From an uncultured bacterium (lineage in GTDB: Bacteria; Hydrogenedentota; Hydrogenedentia; Hydrogenedentales; SLHB01), in NCBI GenBank assembly GCA_937928585.1, contig CALEZK010000330.1, forward strand, positions 1 through 10,727: a stretch of 10,727 nt of DNA, in the 5' to 3' direction. The notes beneath the pieces were generated by a model that worked only from the letters and a program-made list of their open reading frames with translations, had not been told where the DNA came from and did no database searches. Positions 1 through 6,865 of this stretch are shown piece after piece. The position numbers and the translations under genes are program-made. Numbering within the stretch: position 1 is the stretch's first letter; the number at the start of each line of letters is the position of its first letter.

Positions 1-654
1 ATCGTATATCCCCCGCCACAACCGGTTATTGATTCCGTACTTCGATACACCGTGCACGCGCGGGTGATGCGTCACCGGGCATTCGGCAATCGTCATGCCG
101 CCATTGCGCATCATCACCGCGAAGTAACGATGCACCCCGTTGAAGGGAATGATGTGTTCGACGCACTTCCGTCGAAACCCCTTGCTGCCGCATCCCGCAT
201 CGCGGATGCCGTCGTTGAGAATGCGCTGCCGCGCGCCGTTGCCGATCTTGCTGGAGATCTTCCGCACCCAGGAGTCCTGCCGATTGGCCCGATATCCGCA
301 TACGCAATCGTATTCCTTGAGCAGTGCGAGAAACTTCGGAAAATCGCAAGGGTCGTTCTGCAAGTCGCCGTCGAGGGTAAGAATGTAATCACCCTTGGCC
401 CGGCGCATTCCCGCGACAAGGGCCGCGGACTGACCACGGTTCCGCACCAGATGAATGGGCCGGACGCGCGCGTTTCGCTCGCGCGCAGACTCCAGCCGCG
501 CGCGCGTTCCGTCCGTGCTTCCATCGTTCACGAAAAGACACTCGTAGTCATATTCCGGCATACCGGCAAACACCGCTTCGACGCGTTCCAAAAGCGGCGC
601 GACATTGTCCTCTTCGTTATAAAAAGGCACGACGACAGAAACCAGTGAATTCAT
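1..654 (-). CDS. Family 2 glycosyltransferase (DPM/GtrB/ArnC-like), partial, C-terminus off the left edge
   Basis: The frame is open from an ATG at 654 to the window edge (218 residues, no stop). It begins MNSLVSVVVPFYNEED, the classic GT-A nucleotide-binding start. The VNDGSTDGT motif lies at residues 42-50 and the metal-binding LDGDLQNDP (DxD-type) at 94-102. A conserved block ending in GVSKYGINNRLWRG lies near 201-215. Enzymes of this group move a sugar from a nucleotide donor to a polyprenyl phosphate or lipid at the cytoplasmic membrane face. Most have one or two C-terminal membrane helices, which would lie beyond the edge here. The SKYG-NNRLW block resembles GT2 proteins encoded beside lipid A or polysaccharide genes, but the acceptor cannot be deduced. 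The start is supported by a good ribosome site (664-670) and a sigma70-like promoter upstream. The gene diverges from the M20 peptidase. Family assignment is secure; substrate is unknown. Confidence 0.93.
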   Translation of the reverse strand, partial: MNSLVSVVVPFYNEEDNVAPLLERVEAVFAGMPEYDYECLFVNDGSTDGTRARLESARERNARVRPIHLVRNRGQSAALVAGMRRAKGDYILTLDGDLQNDPCDFPKFLALLKEYDCVCGYRANRQDSWVRKISSKIGNGARQRILNDGIRDAGCGSKGFRRKCVEHIIPFNGVHRYFAVMMRNGGMTIAECPVTHHPRVHGVSKYGINNRLWRGIYD

Positions 655-663
655 GAAAACGGC

Positions 664-670
664 CCACCTC
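664..670 (-). promoter_or_regulatory. Ribosome binding site of the glycosyltransferase gene
   Basis: On the minus strand GAGGTGG lies 9 nt before the ATG at 654. It is a strong purine-rich Shine-Dalgarno match and fixes the start. Confidence 0.7.
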
Positions 671-682
671 GACGAAAGGCAT

Positions 683-711
683 AGTATAGCGGAAGCGCGC
701 TCATAATCGAA
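683..711 (-). promoter_or_regulatory. Sigma70-like promoter for the glycosyltransferase gene
   Basis: Read on the minus strand, TTCGAT (-35, 706-711) is separated by exactly 17 nt from TATACT (-10, 683-688). The -10 matches TATAAT at five of six positions and the -35 matches TTGACA at three of six. Transcription would start near 676, leaving a leader of about 20 nt before the ATG at 654. It sits in the only intergenic gap between two divergent units, where a promoter is expected. The call rests on pattern matching alone. Confidence 0.5.
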
Positions 712-746
712 AATGATAACGCGCATGGAGCGCGCGCCTTCGGGAT

Positions 747-755
747 TGGTATAGT
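747..755 (+). promoter_or_regulatory. Possible extended -10 promoter for the M20 peptidase / NagA-like unit
   Basis: TGG followed by TATAGT (750-755) fits the extended -10 form (TGn then TATAAT-like). A start near 762 would leave about 26 nt of leader before the ATG at 788. There is no recognisable -35 box at the usual spacing, so this is tentative. It lies in the divergent gap, upstream of the only plus-strand genes. Confidence 0.3.
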
Positions 756-787
756 AGTGCTCCCTGTCAACGAAACACGAGGTCATC

Positions 788-2158
788 ATGCAGCAGATTG
801 AGAATGCCATCGCCTTCGCGCGCGAGAATCGCGACCGCTTTCTGAACGAATACCGGGAATTTCTGCGGAAGCCTAGTGTCTCCACATTGCCGGAACACAA
901 GAGCGATGTCGCACAAACGGCCACCTGGGTCGCCGACCAACTCCGAATCGCGGGCGTGGGCCATATCGCCATCATGCCTACCGACGGCCACCCGGTCGTA
1001 TACGGCGAAATTAAAGGCCCCAAAGGCGCGCCGGTCATGCTCGTCTACGGTCACTATGACGTGCAACCCGCCGACCCCTTTGACGAATGGATCACCCCGC
1101 CCTTCGAACCCGATATTCGCGAAGACTACATCTACGCGCGCGGCGCGTCGGACATGAAGGGCCAAATCTTCGCGCACATCAAAGCCGTCGAAGCGCTGAC
1201 AAAGCAGGGCCCGCTGCCCTTCACGCTGAAATACATCATCGAAGGCGAAGAAGAAATCGGCTCGCCAAATCTCGGCCCGTTCATCGATGCGCATCGCGAA
1301 CTTCTTACCTGCGATTTCGTCTGCAATTGCGACGCGGGAATTCACAGGCAGGACATTCCCGCAATTACCTACGCATTGCGCGGGCTCGCATATTTCGAGC
1401 TCGAAGTGCGCGGTGCGGAGAAGGACCTGCACAGCGGATTGTTCGGCGGATCGATTCTGAACCCCGCACAGGCACTATGCGAACTGATTGCCGGAATGCA
1501 TGATGCCGATGGCCGCGTTACGCTCCCGGGTTTCTATGACAAGGTGCGCCCGCTGGACGCCGAAGAACGCGCCGAGATCGCCCGCCTTCCGTATTCCGAC
1601 AAGGAATGGTTCGAAATGACCGGCGCAAACGGTCTGTGGGGCGAAAAAGGATTCTCAACGCTGGAGCGGATCGGCGCGCGGCCCACGCTCGAAGTGAACG
1701 GTTTCCTGAGCGGGTTCACAGGCGAAGGCTCGAAAACCGTGCTTCCAGCAAAGGCAATGGCAAAAATCTCCACGCGACTGGTCGCGGACCAGGAACCATC
1801 AGATGTCTATCTCCAACTCTGCGCGTACCTGAAGGAACACTGCCCCAAAAACATCTCATGGGAAGTGCGCGAACTCACGCACGGCAAGGGCGCCATCATG
1901 GATCGAAAAACACCCGCGATGCGCGCCGCCGCCGCGGCCCTGAAGGCCACCTTCGGTATGGACCCGATCTTCAAGCGCGAAGGCGGCAGCGTACCCATCG
2001 TGAGCATGCTCCAGGAGAAACTCGGCGTCGATTCCGTAATGCTGGGCTTCGCATTGACCAGCGACGGAATCCACGGCCCGAACGAAAAACAGTATCTTCC
2101 CAATTTCTTCCGCGGCATCGAAACCTACATCCACTTCATGGCGGGACTTGGCAAATAA
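788..2158 (+). CDS. M20-family zinc dipeptidase / metallopeptidase
   Basis: This is a 456-residue enzyme of the M20 (ArgE/DapE/ACY1/CPG2) clan, closest in layout to cytosolic non-specific dipeptidases (CNDP type). It probably hydrolyses dipeptides or N-acylated amino acids in the cytoplasm. The di-zinc site is visible: H89 in YGHYDVQP, bridging D122 in RGASDMKG, catalytic E155 and ligand E156 in EGEEEIGS, D182 in NCDAG, and H429 in DGIHGPNE. The inserted dimerisation (lid) domain spans roughly 190-340. It carries H215 (DLHSG) and R330 (STR), positions that contact substrate across the dimer in CNDP enzymes. Length is normal and no key residue is missing. The ATG at 788 has GAGG at 779-782 with 5-nt spacing. 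The stop TAA abuts the next gene's ATG, so the two are almost surely co-transcribed. Substrate preference cannot be read from the sequence. Confidence 0.92.
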   Translation: MQQIENAIAFARENRDRFLNEYREFLRKPSVSTLPEHKSDVAQTATWVADQLRIAGVGHIAIMPTDGHPVVYGEIKGPKGAPVMLVYGHYDVQPADPFDEWITPPFEPDIREDYIYARGASDMKGQIFAHIKAVEALTKQGPLPFTLKYIIEGEEEIGSPNLGPFIDAHRELLTCDFVCNCDAGIHRQDIPAITYALRGLAYFELEVRGAEKDLHSGLFGGSILNPAQALCELIAGMHDADGRVTLPGFYDKVRPLDAEERAEIARLPYSDKEWFEMTGANGLWGEKGFSTLERIGARPTLEVNGFLSGFTGEGSKTVLPAKAMAKISTRLVADQEPSDVYLQLCAYLKEHCPKNISWEVRELTHGKGAIMDRKTPAMRAAAAALKATFGMDPIFKREGGSVPIVSMLQEKLGVDSVMLGFALTSDGIHGPNEKQYLPNFFRGIETYIHFMAGLGK

Positions 2159-3322
2159 ATGGCGGCGATGGAATTTGTAATCCGTGGGATTTTAGTCGGC
2201 GATACCGTCGCCTCCGACATCACCATTCGTGATGGCATCGTGGCCCGCATATCACGCGCGGGGCGCGGCGCATGCAACGCGGGTTCTCACACTTCGATTA
2301 TCGGACCAACCTTGTTCGACATTCAGGTAAACGGCTACGGCGGCATCGATCTGCAAGGCCTGAACGTTTTGCCGGAAGATGTCGCAGCCATTGACGCAAA
2401 ACTCCAAAAAATCGGCGTGTCGCATTGGATTCCAACGCTAATCACCGCATCGTTCGAGAATATCGAGCATGGGTGCGCGACCATCGCCGCGGCACGCAAG
2501 GATCGCGCGCTCGCGAAACGCATTCCCGGCGTCCACATCGAAGGTCCATACATCTCGCCGGACGACGGCCCGCGCGGTGCGCATGATCGTCGTCACGTGC
2601 GCAAGCCGGATCTGCGTGAGTTCGATTGCTGGTATCGCGCGGCCGACGAAGCCGTAACCTACTTAACAATCGCGCCGGAAATCGACGGGGCAATTCCTTT
2701 CATCAAGGAAATGGCGAAACGCGGCATCGTGGTTTCGCTCGGACATCACAACGCGACCCCCGATCAAATCGCGCGTGCGGTGGATGCCGGCGCGCGCATG
2801 TGCACGCACCTCGGCAACGGCATGGCGGCCCATATTCCTCGGCACAATAACCCGCTCTGGCCGCAACTCGCCGAGGATCGACTTTACGCCTCTCTCATCC
2901 CGGACTTGGAACACCTGCCCCCGCCAATTTTGAAAACCATCGCTCGGGTAAAGGGCCCCTTGCGCACGATGCTCACGTCGGATGCAGTTCATATCGCTGG
3001 ACTGAAACCAGGCAAGTACGATCTCGCGGGCATGCCGGTTGAACTGAAAAAGTCGGGAAGAATCTGCTTAATTGGAACGGAACTGCTCGCGGGAAGCGCG
3101 ACCAGCCTGTTGCAGGGCGTCTTTAATGCAGCAGCACATACGGATCTCACTTTGGCGGAGGCCTTCGCTTCGGCCTCGCGCGTGCCCGCGCAACTCTTCG
3201 GCCTGAAAGAACGCTTTCAACGCCCCAGAAAAGGGTCGCCAGCGAGTCTTATCGTGGCTGGTGTCACCGGGACGAAAGTTGCCATCAAAAGTGTCTGGGT
3301 GGACGGCACGCGCGTCGTATAG
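2159..3322 (+). CDS. nagA: N-acetylglucosamine-6-phosphate deacetylase-type amidohydrolase (NagA family)
   Basis: This 387-residue amidohydrolase-superfamily protein matches NagA, which removes acetate from GlcNAc-6-phosphate to give GlcN-6-phosphate. The first metal motif reads FDIQVNGYGG (53-62), with the Q-x-N found in E. coli-type NagA in place of HxH. Then come HIEGPY with metal ligand E128, SLGHHNAT with H196, MCTHLGNGMA with H217, and LTSDAV with catalytic D275. These correspond to E131, H195, H216 and D273 of E. coli NagA. Departures: the usual PGFID reads PTLFD, the phosphate-site GREPG-like segment reads PRHNNP (R228 kept), and the DGxH motif reads DLEH (H252 kept). It may therefore be a NagA subfamily with altered substrate use. 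Its ATG directly follows the peptidase stop, with no strong ribosome site of its own, implying coupling; an in-frame ATG at 2168 is an alternative. No nagB or transporter lies in the window. Confidence 0.8.
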   Translation: MAAMEFVIRGILVGDTVASDITIRDGIVARISRAGRGACNAGSHTSIIGPTLFDIQVNGYGGIDLQGLNVLPEDVAAIDAKLQKIGVSHWIPTLITASFENIEHGCATIAAARKDRALAKRIPGVHIEGPYISPDDGPRGAHDRRHVRKPDLREFDCWYRAADEAVTYLTIAPEIDGAIPFIKEMAKRGIVVSLGHHNATPDQIARAVDAGARMCTHLGNGMAAHIPRHNNPLWPQLAEDRLYASLIPDLEHLPPPILKTIARVKGPLRTMLTSDAVHIAGLKPGKYDLAGMPVELKKSGRICLIGTELLAGSATSLLQGVFNAAAHTDLTLAEAFASASRVPAQLFGLKERFQRPRKGSPASLIVAGVTGTKVAIKSVWVDGTRVV

Positions 3323-3355
3323 TCCGCAGTGCTCACCGATTGATGCGCCGTGAAC

Positions 3356-3382
3356 CGCGGGTTAGCGGATGGAACGCCCGCG
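3356..3382. terminator. Weak G+C-rich hairpin in the convergent gap
   Basis: CGCGGG (3356-3361) and CCCGCG (3377-3382) form a 6-bp stem with a 15-nt loop between the convergent stops of the NagA-like gene and menE. There is no T-run on either side, so it is not a canonical intrinsic terminator. It is the only inverted repeat I see in this 60-bp gap and may help 3'-end formation in either direction. Confidence 0.2.
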
Positions 3383-4819
3383 CTACTTCGTGCCTGTTTG
3401 CCGCTGCGCAATGCCTGCCATCAGCGTCCGGCTTACCTTCATGTTCGCGTCCGCCTCGTCAGGCCATGGCAGAAATGAAACGGGGATCTTGTACTTGGGC
3501 AGATGCCGCGCAAGATGGCTCTGCATCGCGGACGGCAGCAAATGGTATTTCTCGTCTTTCTTCACAAAGGCTACCAATCGCGAACCGAATTCGGCATCTT
3601 CAACCGGCACGATCACAGCCTGAAGAACACCCGCAAGGTTGCACAGGCACTTCTCGATCTCCTCAGGCTGAATATTCTCGCCACCGGAAATGATCAGGTT
3701 GTCTTTGCGGCCCAGCACAATCAGATTACCGCTTTCATCGAGTTTTCCAAGGTCTCCGGTGGCGTACCAGCCATTCGATGTTACAGGCAGCGTAATGCCC
3801 GTGCTTTCGACGTATCCGCGGAACAAGGTGCTCCCGCGGACCAGAATCTCGCCATCGGCAGCGAATGAAACGGTATCGGGCTTCAACGGCGCTCCTGACG
3901 TCAACAATGCTTCCAACGTCGCCCCGGGTGGCGTTGTCGTCACCTGCGAGGCCATTTCCGTCAGTCCGTAGGTGGTATGAATGGCAAGCCCAAGCTCGTG
4001 TGCCTGTCGTATCAATGACGGTGAAACCGCGCTACCGCCAATCAGTATGGCCTTCAATCGTTTCAACGCGGCCACGCCGGACTTCGTCTGCAGCATTCGA
4101 AACAACTGTGTGGCAACGAGCGATACATGCGTCACGCCATACTGGTTAATCTGCGCCTCCAGTGCGTCCGGCCCGTCTGGAACGACTATTGCAGCACCGC
4201 CGAACAGACAGCGAAACATGATGCCAAGTCCGGAAACGTGGTAGAGCGGCAACGACAGTAACCAGCGGTCACCCGGCGCAAGTGGAATGTTCTGGTTCGC
4301 GGCAACGGCCGAATAACAGTGGTTCGCGAGGGTGTGCAGCGCGGCCTTTGGCTCGTCGGTGCTGCCTGATGTAAAAAGTATCGTCGCCGCCTGATCGAGC
4401 CGGAATGATCGCAGGTTTAATTCGCCGGTGGCATCGTTGCCCAGAATGTCCTCGAGGCGGAGCGTGGGCATGTGATCGAGACGCACCATCGAAAAAAACT
4501 CGTCCACCAGCAAGGCCATCGCGCCGATACGGTGAAGTTGTTCGGCAACGCCGTGCCGCGGAATCCGCGTGTTCAACATACAGACAACGGCGCCGAGCTG
4601 AAAGCACCCCATCAGCAGTATCGGCAGTTGCGTGTTGGGAATCGCCAGCACGCCGACGCGGTCGCCACGGCCTATGCCGGCGCGCGTCAGCGCCGCAGCC
4701 GCAACGCGCGCGCGTTCGTCGTAGTCGCGGTAGGAATACGAAGTTGGATTGCCCAACAGCGCGGGGGCATCGCCATATCTGAGCGCGGCCTTCGTCAAGG
4801 GCCATGACGTCTCAATCAT
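3383..4819 (-). CDS. menE: o-Succinylbenzoate-CoA ligase (MenE)
   Basis: This is a 478-residue ANL-superfamily acyl-CoA synthetase that activates o-succinylbenzoate with ATP and CoA. The P-loop is TSGSTDEPKAA at 150-160; its D155 stands where the family normally has Gly or Ser. A MenE-like PLYHVSGLGIMFRCLFGG follows at 181-198. Then come TYGLTEMAS (A5) at 293-301, YATGDL (A7) at 362-367, and GRKDNLIISGGENIQPEEIE (A8) at 370-389. A C-terminal lysine, K441 in NMKVSR, fits the A10 catalytic lysine. The frame is open back to 4885, but the ATG at 4819 is chosen. It has a perfect GGAGGA ribosome site 8 nt upstream, gives the usual N-terminus, and overlaps the menC stop by 8 nt (ATGATTGA). It is the last gene of the operon and converges on the NagA-like gene. 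Confidence 0.93.
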   Translation of the reverse strand: MIETSWPLTKAALRYGDAPALLGNPTSYSYRDYDERARVAAAALTRAGIGRGDRVGVLAIPNTQLPILLMGCFQLGAVVCMLNTRIPRHGVAEQLHRIGAMALLVDEFFSMVRLDHMPTLRLEDILGNDATGELNLRSFRLDQAATILFTSGSTDEPKAALHTLANHCYSAVAANQNIPLAPGDRWLLSLPLYHVSGLGIMFRCLFGGAAIVVPDGPDALEAQINQYGVTHVSLVATQLFRMLQTKSGVAALKRLKAILIGGSAVSPSLIRQAHELGLAIHTTYGLTEMASQVTTTPPGATLEALLTSGAPLKPDTVSFAADGEILVRGSTLFRGYVESTGITLPVTSNGWYATGDLGKLDESGNLIVLGRKDNLIISGGENIQPEEIEKCLCNLAGVLQAVIVPVEDAEFGSRLVAFVKKDEKYHLLPSAMQSHLARHLPKYKIPVSFLPWPDEADANMKVSRTLMAGIAQRQTGTK

Positions 4820-5966
4820 TGGGCAATTCCTCCAGCGTGCGCGCATCGAATGCAAGAAGCGATGCCTGCGACGCCTCGACATCAATCGCGCCGTTCACGG
4901 CCACCGGCAACGTGAACGCATTCTCCGCAAACCAATCGGCAGTGTCCAGCCCGGCTGCGAGTGCATCTCTCCCCGCGCTCGCGGCAATCGCAATCAATGC
5001 GCAATGCCCCACTGCCGATTCAAATGATGAACTGATTACCAAATCCGCGTCAATTCGGCGAAATCCGTCGAGAAGGTGTGTTACGTAACGCAGCGGAAAT
5101 CCGGCGAGCGTTGGTTTTACAACCCAGGTGTGCGCGGCTCGCACCGCGCGCAACATCGGCTCCGCGTCTCCAGGTTCGTCGGATAGCGCATCAAGGTATC
5201 CGGATTCACGCCACTTGAACATGCGAGCCCAGCCGACTTCTTGCAAGGTTTCATCAACCGCATACGGAACAGGCGAAACCGAACCAAATTCGGCGAGACG
5301 CTCCGGCTCTGCCAACGGCTCTTCGATATACGACACGTTCAAGTTCGATATCGCACGCACGAACGTCAACGCGTCGTCGTAACGCCACGCCCGATTGGCG
5401 TCCAACCGTATGGCAATATCCGGAGAAAGAATGTTTCGCAGTTCCTTAACAGTCTCAACATCTTCTTGCATGCGCTCGCGGCCCACTTTGCACTTCACAA
5501 CCCGGAAACCTTTGTCGGCCGCACGCGCCGCTTGTTCCAACACGGCTCGCCGATCGCCGTTAAGAAGCGCGTTCACGGGAAGGTGCGCCGACGGCTCTTC
5601 CGCGAGTATCTGCGCGGGCGTCTTGCTGTGCGCATTCGCGCAAAGATGCAACAGCGCGCATTCAATGCCAAAACGTACCGAAGGCGGGAAGGATTCGCGG
5701 TCGCGTAACGCAGGAGGATGAGACTGCAAAATGTTCTCGCGCCGCATCAGATTGCGTACGCAGTGCGCGGCGATATCTCGCGCGTCCGGCAGCGATGTAT
5801 CACTGAACCCTGGCAGCGGCGCAATTTCGCCGATGCCAGTAACGCCGTCATCCGTTTCGACCAGAACGATGATGCCCTCGCGCGTCTCGATCACCTGGTC
5901 TCGAATGGGCAGGGGCCGCACAAGCGGCAATGAATATCGGTAGAATCGCGCGCCGGAAATCTTCAT
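4812..5966 (-). CDS. menC: o-Succinylbenzoate synthase (MenC)
   Basis: This 384-residue enolase-superfamily enzyme dehydrates SHCHC to o-succinylbenzoate. The catalytic set is complete: the KxK pair K158/K160 (VVKCKVG), metal ligands D189 (RLDANRAW), E215 (YIEEPL) and D238 (AVDET), and the opposite-face lysine K284 (VVKPTLAG). The SSSFES segment at 312-317 is also typical. The N-terminal capping domain covers about the first 120 residues, followed by the barrel. It is longer than the E. coli enzyme (320 residues) but normal for many other phyla. The ATG at 5966 overlaps the menA stop as ATGA; a GTG at 5975 in frame is the alternative and is less likely. There is no clear ribosome site, so translation is probably coupled to menA. 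Related enolases can also act as N-acylamino acid racemases, but the operon context makes the OSBS role nearly certain. Confidence 0.94.
   Translation of the reverse strand: MKISGARFYRYSLPLVRPLPIRDQVIETREGIIVLVETDDGVTGIGEIAPLPGFSDTSLPDARDIAAHCVRNLMRRENILQSHPPALRDRESFPPSVRFGIECALLHLCANAHSKTPAQILAEEPSAHLPVNALLNGDRRAVLEQAARAADKGFRVVKCKVGRERMQEDVETVKELRNILSPDIAIRLDANRAWRYDDALTFVRAISNLNVSYIEEPLAEPERLAEFGSVSPVPYAVDETLQEVGWARMFKWRESGYLDALSDEPGDAEPMLRAVRAAHTWVVKPTLAGFPLRYVTHLLDGFRRIDADLVISSSFESAVGHCALIAIAASAGRDALAAGLDTADWFAENAFTLPVAVNGAIDVEASQASLLAFDARTLEELPND
4828..4833 (-). promoter_or_regulatory. Ribosome binding site of menE, inside the menC coding end
   Basis: GGAGGA on the minus strand lies 8 nt before the menE ATG at 4819, within the last codons of menC. 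It is the strongest Shine-Dalgarno in the operon and rules out the upstream ATG at 4885 as the main start. Confidence 0.75.
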
Positions 5967-6838
5967 AGCAACCACGAAACGGAAAATACCAAACTGAACG
6001 CGAGCAACAGCTTTCCGGTGGAGGCGAGCGCGCCGTTGAGCGCGGGGCCATCTCGTGACGTTAACACCACCCGCAACGGAGCGATGGCGAGAACCGCGCT
6101 GACCAACGGCACAAGCACGAACCAGGGGTCTTTAAGCGTCAGCGCGAAATAGAGCGGAATCACAACACATGCCACCGCGATGCTCACAACGTACTCCGCG
6201 CGCGCAAATCCACGGCCAAATCGCACGGCAAGCGTACGCTTCCTACCCACGCGATCTTGTTCAATGTCACGCAGGTTGTTCACCGTCAGCAGCGCGACCG
6301 AGAGCAGACCCGGGGCAAATCCGGCAATCATCACATTCCAGGAAAGGTTCAGCGCCTGCAGATAGTAGGTTCCGCATACCGCAACGGGACCAAAGAAAAT
6401 TAGGACGAACAAATCGCCGAGACCAAGATAACCAAGCGGATATGGCCCGCCCGTGTAAAGTATGCCGCAGATTATCGACACGACGCCGATGAGCACAAAG
6501 GGCCAGCCTCCGCGCGCGATGATGTATGCGCCCGGGATCAGCGCAAGCGCAAACGCAACGATAAACGCGTTGCGCATGGTATTCGGCGCGATCAGCCCAG
6601 CCTGAGTCGCGCGCACGGGTCCAATGCGTTCCGCCGTGTCGGTTCCCTTAACGAAATCAAAGTAGTCGTTGGCGAAGTTGGTGCCAATCTGAATCAGAAT
6701 CGCGCCGATCAGCGCACAAGCGAATGACAACGCATGAAAAGGAATCTGCCCGGCATACGCAATCGCGGATCCGATAAGTACCGGCGCGACTGCCGCGGGG
6801 AGCGTCTTGGGACGCGAAGCAAGTATCCAGACATTCAC
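5963..6838 (-). CDS. menA: 1,4-Dihydroxy-2-naphthoate polyprenyltransferase (MenA)
   Basis: This 291-residue UbiA-superfamily integral membrane enzyme attaches the polyprenyl tail to DHNA, yielding demethylmenaquinone. The N-terminus WILASRPKTLPAAVAPVLIG (4-23) is a MenA hallmark. The first Asp-rich motif is NFANDYFDFVKGTD (54-67) and the second is NNLRDIEQD (187-195), followed by GRKRTLAVRFG. Between them lie about eight or nine hydrophobic segments. The start is GTG at 6838: reading upstream in the same frame, the first signal met is the menB stop itself and no ATG intervenes. The ribosome site is weak (GGGCAG). A 27-nt gap separates it from menB and its stop overlaps menC as ATGA. Placement inside the men operon supports MenA rather than another UbiA-type prenyltransferase. 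Confidence 0.95.
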   Translation of the reverse strand: MNVWILASRPKTLPAAVAPVLIGSAIAYAGQIPFHALSFACALIGAILIQIGTNFANDYFDFVKGTDTAERIGPVRATQAGLIAPNTMRNAFIVAFALALIPGAYIIARGGWPFVLIGVVSIICGILYTGGPYPLGYLGLGDLFVLIFFGPVAVCGTYYLQALNLSWNVMIAGFAPGLLSVALLTVNNLRDIEQDRVGRKRTLAVRFGRGFARAEYVVSIAVACVVIPLYFALTLKDPWFVLVPLVSAVLAIAPLRVVLTSRDGPALNGALASTGKLLLAFSLVFSVSWLL

Positions 6839-6865
6839 GATGAAACTGCCCGACGTCTTTTCCGA

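Noticed and set aside
52..648. 198-codon plus-strand frame across the left edge
   Set aside because: The opposite strand encodes a clear GT2 glycosyltransferase over the whole interval; this is its shadow.
767..1432. 221-codon open frame on the minus strand opposite the M20 peptidase
   Set aside because: It lies wholly over a gene with intact catalytic motifs on the other strand, has no recognisable domain, and is the kind of long antisense frame that G+C-rich codon bias produces.
1606..2232. 208-codon plus-strand frame overlapping the peptidase 3' end and NagA-like 5' end
   Set aside because: The product is Arg/His-rich low-quality sequence in a shifted frame over two well-supported genes; no motif seen.
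4820..4885. 22-codon N-terminal extension of menE
   Set aside because: It lies inside the menC coding end, is Arg-rich, and the ATG at 4819 has a perfect ribosome site.
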